Source: Hippophae tibetana
Lineage: Eukaryota; Streptophyta; Magnoliopsida; Rosales; Elaeagnaceae
Length of the DNA: 64,000 nucleotides
Direction of reading: 5' to 3'
Assembly: GCA_037013495.1 (NCBI GenBank)
Contig: CM072812.1
Coordinates: forward strand, 39,863,001 to 39,927,000
How positions within the stretch are numbered: position 1 is the first letter of the stretch; every line of letters starts with the position of its first letter. A program made the position numbers and the translations under genes. Below are positions 59,104 to 64,000 of this stretch, piece after piece. The notes beneath the pieces were generated by a model that was not told the origin of the DNA, ran no database searches, and saw nothing but the letters and a program-made list of their open reading frames with translations.

Positions 59104-61398
59104 ACTACTACCTTTACGTACATCCATAAAGACAAATATCAACAAGAGAGTCTTCATCAGGCACATGTTGAGGTATCAAGCCTAACCATTCAAGCCAAAT
59201 CAAAGGCACCTTTCCTCCAACAACAAAATTCAATTCCACTTAATCAGCATGGACCTCCACCAGGTTTTACCAATCGCCCTCGTTCTCCCTGATCTTATTG
59301 CAATGAACATGGGCATCTTCGTGAGACTTGTTGGAAACTATATCCACACTTGAAACCAAAAGCAGACTACTATGGAGCAAAACGACAACAGGGGCATCGT
59401 TCTAAAGCAAAAGCAGCTGCCGTGCAAATTTTCCAAGAAACAAACTACTATGGACAGAATCATCCTATGGAATGTAGAGGTATCCCTACAGCTTCAATAG
59501 CTGGTCGTGGTAAGATTGGTATGGCCTTAAATGTTTCTCACTCTGTTAGGTCTAATACTTGGATTATTGATTCTGGTGCATCTGATCATATGACTTATGA
59601 TAAATCTTATTTTAATGAGTTATCTCCCCCACCAGTGTCTTATGTTACGAATGCTAATGGTGAGGCCTTTCCTGTCTTAAGAAAGGGGTCAGTTCATATC
59701 ACTCCATCTTTACAGCTCCATAATGTTTTATATGTACCTGACTTATCTCATCACTTAATATCTGTCCCACAGTTGAATATTGAGTCTAAATGCTTTGTAA
59801 CCTTTTATTCTATGTATGTGATTTTTCAGGATCTTCTTACCAGGGAAATAATTAGTCGAGGGTATCTGAGGGGCAAATTGTTCCGTTTGGATCATAACTA
59901 CGGAGGGGAGAAACCAGGAGCATGGGAAAGCACTGCATTGACTTCTAGTTCCGATAAGCTAAGTGAAATTTGGTTGTGGCATCACCACTTAGGGCATCCG
60001 TCTTTTAGTCTTATGAAAAAAACCATGCCCACTTTATTTATTGGTGTTAGTGAGACTGTTTTACATTGTGAGACTTGTGTTTTGGCCAAGAGCCATCGTA
60101 TTACTTATTCTCCTAGTATTTCTAATAAAAATACTCTTCCTTTTGAATTAATTCATTCTGATGTTTGGGGACCATCTAAAGAGCCCACTATATCGGGTAT
60201 GAGATATTTTGTTTCGTTTATCGATGACTGTACAAAGTTATCGTGGATTTCTCTTCTTAGAACAAAAGATGAAGTTTTTTCAGTTTTTCAAAATTTTCAT
60301 ACCTTCGTTCAAACACAATATAATGGGGGGATATGTTAATCATGTTTTTCAAAAAAAAAATCAAAACACATGGGATTATTCACCAAAATACTTGTCTGCA
60401 AACATCGGAACAAAATGGAGTGTCTGAAAGAAAAAATTTTCATTTACTTGATATGGCTCGTGCACTCTTATTTAGTGCTTATATGTCAAAATACCTTTGG
60501 GGTGATGTTGTACAAGTTTCCGCCCATCTCATCAATCGTCTCCCGTCTAGTGTCCTTAACGGAAAAATCTCATTCCAAATTCTCGCATCTCACGTCTCCT
60601 TATCATCCTTCCATAATCTTCCTACATGTGTATTTGGTTGTGTTGCTTTTGTGCATCTTCCTAAAAATCAAAGGTCTAAATTAGATGCCTGGGCAATTAA
60701 ATGTGTGTTTGTTGGTTATGGAAGTTATCAGAAAGGGTACAAGTGCTTCCATCCACCAACAAGAAAGTATTATGTTACTATGGATGTTACCTTCTTTGAG
60801 GACATGAGTGTTTTTTCCTCACCTGATACTGCTCATCAGGGGGAGAATACATATTTCAAATAACTGTATCATGGTGAGGGGGAGGCATTAGAAGAATCAC
60901 CAACTGATGTTTCAATGAGACCAGATGAGACTTCTAATTCATTGAATCTGTTCATTGCAGAAGCAGATGCTCCAAGTATTCAAGCACCAAATTCACTTAC
61001 AGCAAATGACATTGAAGACACAACCGTACCCTCAAGCATTACTCCTACCCTTGATCAACAACTCCCTGGTACTGAAGGTCACTCATCTGAGGTATGTACA
61101 TCTACTGATACTAATAGCATCGAGTCTAATGTTGGACAGTATATGTTACCAAATAGGTCTACTCGAGGTCAACCAGCCAAAAGGTATGAACCAAATATTC
61201 ATGCAAAATCAAAATACCCAGTAGCCAATTACATGTCCACTAAAAGATTATCTAAGTCATATAAATCATTTGTGAATCAAATATCTGGTGTATCAGTAGC
61301 TAACAAAGTGCAGGATGCGTTGGGAGATCCAATATAGAGGAAGGCAATGGCTGAAGAGATGGATGCGTTAAAGAAGAACGATACTTGGAAATTTGTGC
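59103..61398 (+). pseudogene. Element B inverted segment: gag end, protease, integrase, RT start
   Basis: Plus-strand reading begins in gag ([16 protein letters not shown]). It continues with a zinc knuckle (SYCNEHGHLRETC, first cysteine lost to a stop), protease WIIDSGASDHMTYD, GAG-pre-integrase and integrase. A ~31-bp deletion near 60330 removes the SDNGGEY catalytic segment and shifts the frame. The hinge keeps about 50 codons absent from element A (MRPDETSNSLNLFIAEADAP...). It ends in the first RT codons (KAMAEEMDALKKNDTW) fused to leader sequence at about 61398. Confidence 0.9.
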
Positions 61399-61880
61399 TG
61401 ATAGGCTGTTGGGCTTGGGCTTGGGCTTGGGTTGATGGGCTTGGGCTGTTTAGGGCTAATTAGGGCAGGACTTAAAACTGAAAAAGGAAAAAAAAAATTC
61501 AAAACTGAAGATGTGCGCAGAACTTCAATTAGTGCTTTCTTGAGAAAAAAAATTTCAAAACTGAACAACGCAATGCAGTAGATGTGCAGACTCACAGAAA
61601 ATGCAGGGGTGAAGCTGGACGGTGCGCGAGTTGGTGCATAGGGCTGGTGCGTAGGGTTGGACGGCATAGGGCTGGTCGACACGGGCTGAACGGCGTAGGG
61701 CTGGTCGACACGGGCTGAACGACGTAGGCTGGACATCGCAAACTGGACAGCACGGACTAGACGACGGATCTGCAACTGCGATGCGAACTGAACAGTGCGA
61801 GAAGGTTAATGGCATTGCATAAAAAACTGGCGGCGGCGCTGCTTGCTCAGAAACCGGTAAGAAATTTTTTTTTCCCTTCC
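61399..61880 (-). repeat. GC-rich leader of element B
   Basis: Same type of short ggctggtcgacacgggctgaacg-like units as element A's leader (61610-61760), preceded by a ttgggcttgggc block (61405-61440). Confidence 0.65.
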
Positions 61881-61896
61881 TGCTTTGATACCAAAT
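61881..61896 (-). promoter_or_regulatory. Element B primer-binding site
   Basis: tgctttgataccaaat is the complement of a TTTGGTATCAAAGCA primer site, one change from element A's. Confidence 0.8.
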
Positions 61897-62071
61897 TGAA
61901 TATATTGGAAATGTATTTACAATCACATTATATACAATGAATACTAATACAGGAAATTAGAATCTACTTTTTGGAAAAGTGTTTTTTAGGAAAAGTATAT
62001 TACAACTAATATACAGCTGATAAAGTATATTAGTTGCATACAACTAATATACCATTAATGATTTATTAACA
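61897..62071 (-). repeat. Element B 5' LTR (175 bp)
   Basis: Starts TGAATATATTGG and ends ATTAACA. It is shorter than the 3' copy because of small deletions (about 61940-62010). Confidence 0.88.
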
Positions 62072-62126
62072 ATACCTTGGTTTTCTTTTGTTTGAATGTG
62101 AATCTTGGGGTGGAAACTGAGGAAGG

Positions 62127-62378
62127 ATGGAGGAGGTGTTATCAGGAATGGAAAATCTTGTCCTAATTCATGTGATTGAAGACATAATTGTTGAGGAGCA
62201 GGAGTCGTTGGACTTGGCTTTTGTTGCTCGGGCAATCACTGATCGTGGTATGGTCTGTAAACTAGTGCCTGCTTGTAGTGGTAAGGTGTTTTGTAGAGAT
62301 ATGGAGATTGTGTCTACTGTGGAAGCCGATGCTAATGCTGAGTGTTTGAGCAAGAATGCGTGCTCATGTGGTGCTTGA
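62127..62378 (+). CDS. Short ORF of unknown origin
   Basis: 83 codons with ordinary plant codon use and higher GC than the surrounding DNA. It has an acidic middle (IEDIIVEEQESLDLAF) and a cysteine-rich end (C at residues 44, 50, 56, 73, 78 and 80, approximately, ending NACSCGA). No domain recognised. It may be an exon or gene fragment next to the copia insertion. Overlapping minus-strand frames are less convincing. Confidence 0.3.
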   Translation: MEEVLSGMENLVLIHVIEDIIVEEQESLDLAFVARAITDRGMVCKLVPACSGKVFCRDMEIVSTVEADANAECLSKNACSCGA

Positions 62379-62550
62379 TATGATCTCTTAGTTCCTTAAT
62401 ATAAAGTTGATTTTATAGGTGAATAATTATGTGTTATAAATTGTAAGTTAAATATATATAAAAGTGATATATTGATGTTTAAATATTTAGATTTTAATAT
62501 ATGTAATATAAAATGAGTTTTTAATGTGTAAAAAATTAAGATTTATGTCT

Positions 62551-62745
62551 ATTTTAATAATGAGTTAAGTTAAACTTATTTTAATAATTAGTGATATAAA
62601 ATGAATATTTCTAAGTTATTTTTTAAGTAAAGAATTTCACCAAAAGTTATTTTAATAATAAGTTAAGTTAAAATTATTTTAATAATTGGTGATATAAATG
62701 AATATTTTTAGATTATTAAGTAAAGAATTTCATCCAAAGTTATTT
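62551..62745. repeat. Tandem duplication, period 98 bp
   Basis: Both copies start attttaataat.agttaagtt and include gaatattt.ta..ttat and aagtaaagaatttca. Confidence 0.8.
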
Positions 62746-63136
62746 TATTTTAAAAAATGATATTAAAATCTTTTTACGTTGAATCATTAAGAATTGATTT
62801 TTTTTAGATTTATAATAATTTTGTTGCTTTCAAATCTAATGATTTTGATTTTAGTATTATCATATTTAAAAATAATTATTGTTGTTTTTTAAAATTATAG
62901 ATTCAAATTCAAGAATATTTTATGATCAAAATTGTTTGATTTTGGATTTGATAAGCTATTTTTGATACTATTCATGTTTAAAATTAGATTCAGATTTTTT
63001 AAATTAAAACAAAAATTATCTTTAACTTCCAAGCTCTATTGCTTCATTTAATTACAAAAGAAGATATTGATTCATAAAGATGAACAATAGGAGTATTGTT
63101 CATCTTTGATTCAAGTGGCGACAAGCTGGTACAACA

Positions 63137-63328
63137 ACAATAATAATAATAATAATTATTATTATTATATTTTTTTGTTGCAATTATGATTTTCTTTTGA
63201 TATTGCAACAAGGGCTTCGTTTTGGTATTGTAATTAGGATTTAATTTATGTTACAATTAAAATTTTAATCACTGTATAATTAAAAAAAATAGTAGCAGCA
63301 GCTACTTATATATATATATATATATATT
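63137..63328. repeat. AAT/ATT palindromic microsatellite and (TA)n
   Basis: A run of aat units turns into att units (63137-63170), forming a perfect hairpin; a separate TA run lies at about 63308-63328. Confidence 0.85.
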
Positions 63329-63891
63329 TCTTTGTTACAATTAGGATTTTCTTTTGGTATTATAACTAGGTTTTCTTTTTGTGTTGCAATTAGAATTTCC
63401 TTTACTAGAGTTTTGAATACTGCATAAATAAAATAATAATCATAAATATTTTTTTAAAGTTAAAGAAATAATGTTAGCAACCAATAATTATAGCTAGGTT
63501 TCTTTTGTGATCCTTACATAATATATTAGATTTAACTCAAAAATAATTCAAGAGGTATAAGACCCACAAATATTTTTATGATTTAAAGATGTGAATTTGG
63601 ATTAATGGGTCAAAATATGGATATGAATTTTGATGCAGTGTTCCTCTATATGTTTCATATTGCTTAGGAAGCTAAGTGTTGATATACTTATAAAGAATGA
63701 GTATTCTCTAAATGGCATGATATGTTTTGGGATTTTTTCCTATAAGCAAAACCATGAGGTACCACTGAACTGTCAATTTATAGATGTGGGCCTATTGAAC
63801 TTGTAGTTATGGACCAAAGTGAATAATCTCATGTCACGTGAAATGAGTCATGTCCTGCTATAAGCGAACAGATTAACTGTCTTGTATCAAT

Positions 63892-63910
63892 TGGTATCAC
63901 AATCATGACC
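63892..63910 (+). promoter_or_regulatory. Primer-binding-site-like sequence near window end
   Basis: TGGTATCACAATCATGACC resembles TGGTATCAGAGC followed by the catgacc wording frequent after copia primer sites. The LTR would lie upstream, ending near 63885, and the element interior would continue beyond the window. Ends not confirmed. Confidence 0.4.
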
Positions 63911-64000
63911 TTATTAGGTCATGTGGGCTTACGTTCTTACGAGGGCGTAAGACTCTCTAAGTGCGGGTGTATGATGCAGTGTGCTTACACACATTCTACA

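Larger units (their letters stand above)
57548..62071 (-). mobile_element. Copia element B with internal inversion
   Basis: LTRs (57548-57740 and 61897-62071), primer site and purine tract are all in minus orientation, like element A. RNase H and RT C-terminal part (57748 to about 59103) are also minus, but gag-middle through RT N-terminus (about 59100-61398) reads plus. The interior has therefore been inverted, and gag start plus about 30 RT codons are lost at the junctions. No matching target duplication was found. Confidence 0.88.
62379..63880. other. AT-rich intergenic DNA
   Basis: No coding. It contains a ~98-bp tandem duplication (62551-62648 and 62649-62745) and microsatellites. It also has a few degenerate ~40-bp repeats built on ttgcaattaggattttcttttggtatt at about 63170-63410. 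Confidence 0.5.

Noticed and set aside
57541-62080. Target duplication for copia element B
   Set aside because: Flanks (caccaat and atacctt) do not match, so none is claimed.
62044-62235. Minus-strand 63-codon frame overlapping the LTR of element B
   Set aside because: Crosses the LTR boundary and is proline/serine-rich without a domain; the plus-strand frame is more gene-like.
1-64000. CRISPR arrays, bacterial operons, tRNA or rRNA genes
   Set aside because: The sequence is plant nuclear. Repeats are LTRs, microsatellites and local duplications; no cloverleaf or rRNA wording was recognised.

Overview
This window is a repeat-dominated, AT-rich (roughly 70 % A+T by eye) stretch of a flowering-plant nuclear chromosome, most likely a eudicot. 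The evidence is the element content: Athila-like Ty3/gypsy, several Ty1/copia families, CACTA (En/Spm) transposons, an endogenous caulimovirid-type pararetrovirus, organelle-like DNA, and a plant LRR receptor-kinase gene with the usual subfamily-XII intron. I found no intact host protein-coding gene, rRNA, tRNA or CRISPR array. Nearly every coding stretch is a decayed transposable element.

Layout. 1-5357: three tandem gypsy LTRs, transcription sense on the minus strand, each followed by the same 5 bp (tgtac). They interrupt the reverse transcriptase of an older Athila-like element (5358-7739, minus). 7740-13286: non-coding, with a 408-bp tandem duplication, two adjacent foldback elements with CT/AG stems (10530-11570) and degenerate ~63-bp repeats. 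13287-19611: a copia element with LTRs of about 1.2-1.4 kb and only gag-type coding. 19640-26870: one nearly full-length, decayed pararetrovirus copy (plus strand) with coat, zinc knuckle, protease, RT, RNase H and transactivator regions, then promoter, poly(A) signal, leader and tRNA-Met primer site. 26871-28908: non-coding, probably a degraded gypsy LTR. 28914-35950: a Tnt1/Tork-like copia element with matching ATATC target duplications; its integrase is split by a 2.04-kb, higher-GC, mitochondrial-like insert. 36291 to about 47100: an En/Spm CACTA relic (TNP2, DUF4218, DUF4216 and a Transposase_24-type gene) containing a complete nested 3.4-kb CACTA element (40977-44384, TSD aat) that carries host-gene exon fragments (a TBC/RabGAP piece and a probable class-3 lipase piece). 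47477-53031 and 57548-62071: two related copia elements (A and B), both in minus orientation, flanking a broken LRR-XII receptor-like kinase gene (53094-57341, minus). Element B has its middle inverted. 62072-64000: AT-rich DNA with a short ORF of unknown origin, microsatellites and a primer-binding-site-like sequence near the end.

The genes do not form a working system; the window is a record of nested insertion, recombination, gene conversion and decay. The most informative parts are the LTR array separated by its target duplication, the pararetrovirus with regulatory signals still readable, the organelle-like insert inside an integrase gene, the gene-capturing CACTA element, and the A/B copia pair, which share inactivating stop codons through an apparent conversion tract.
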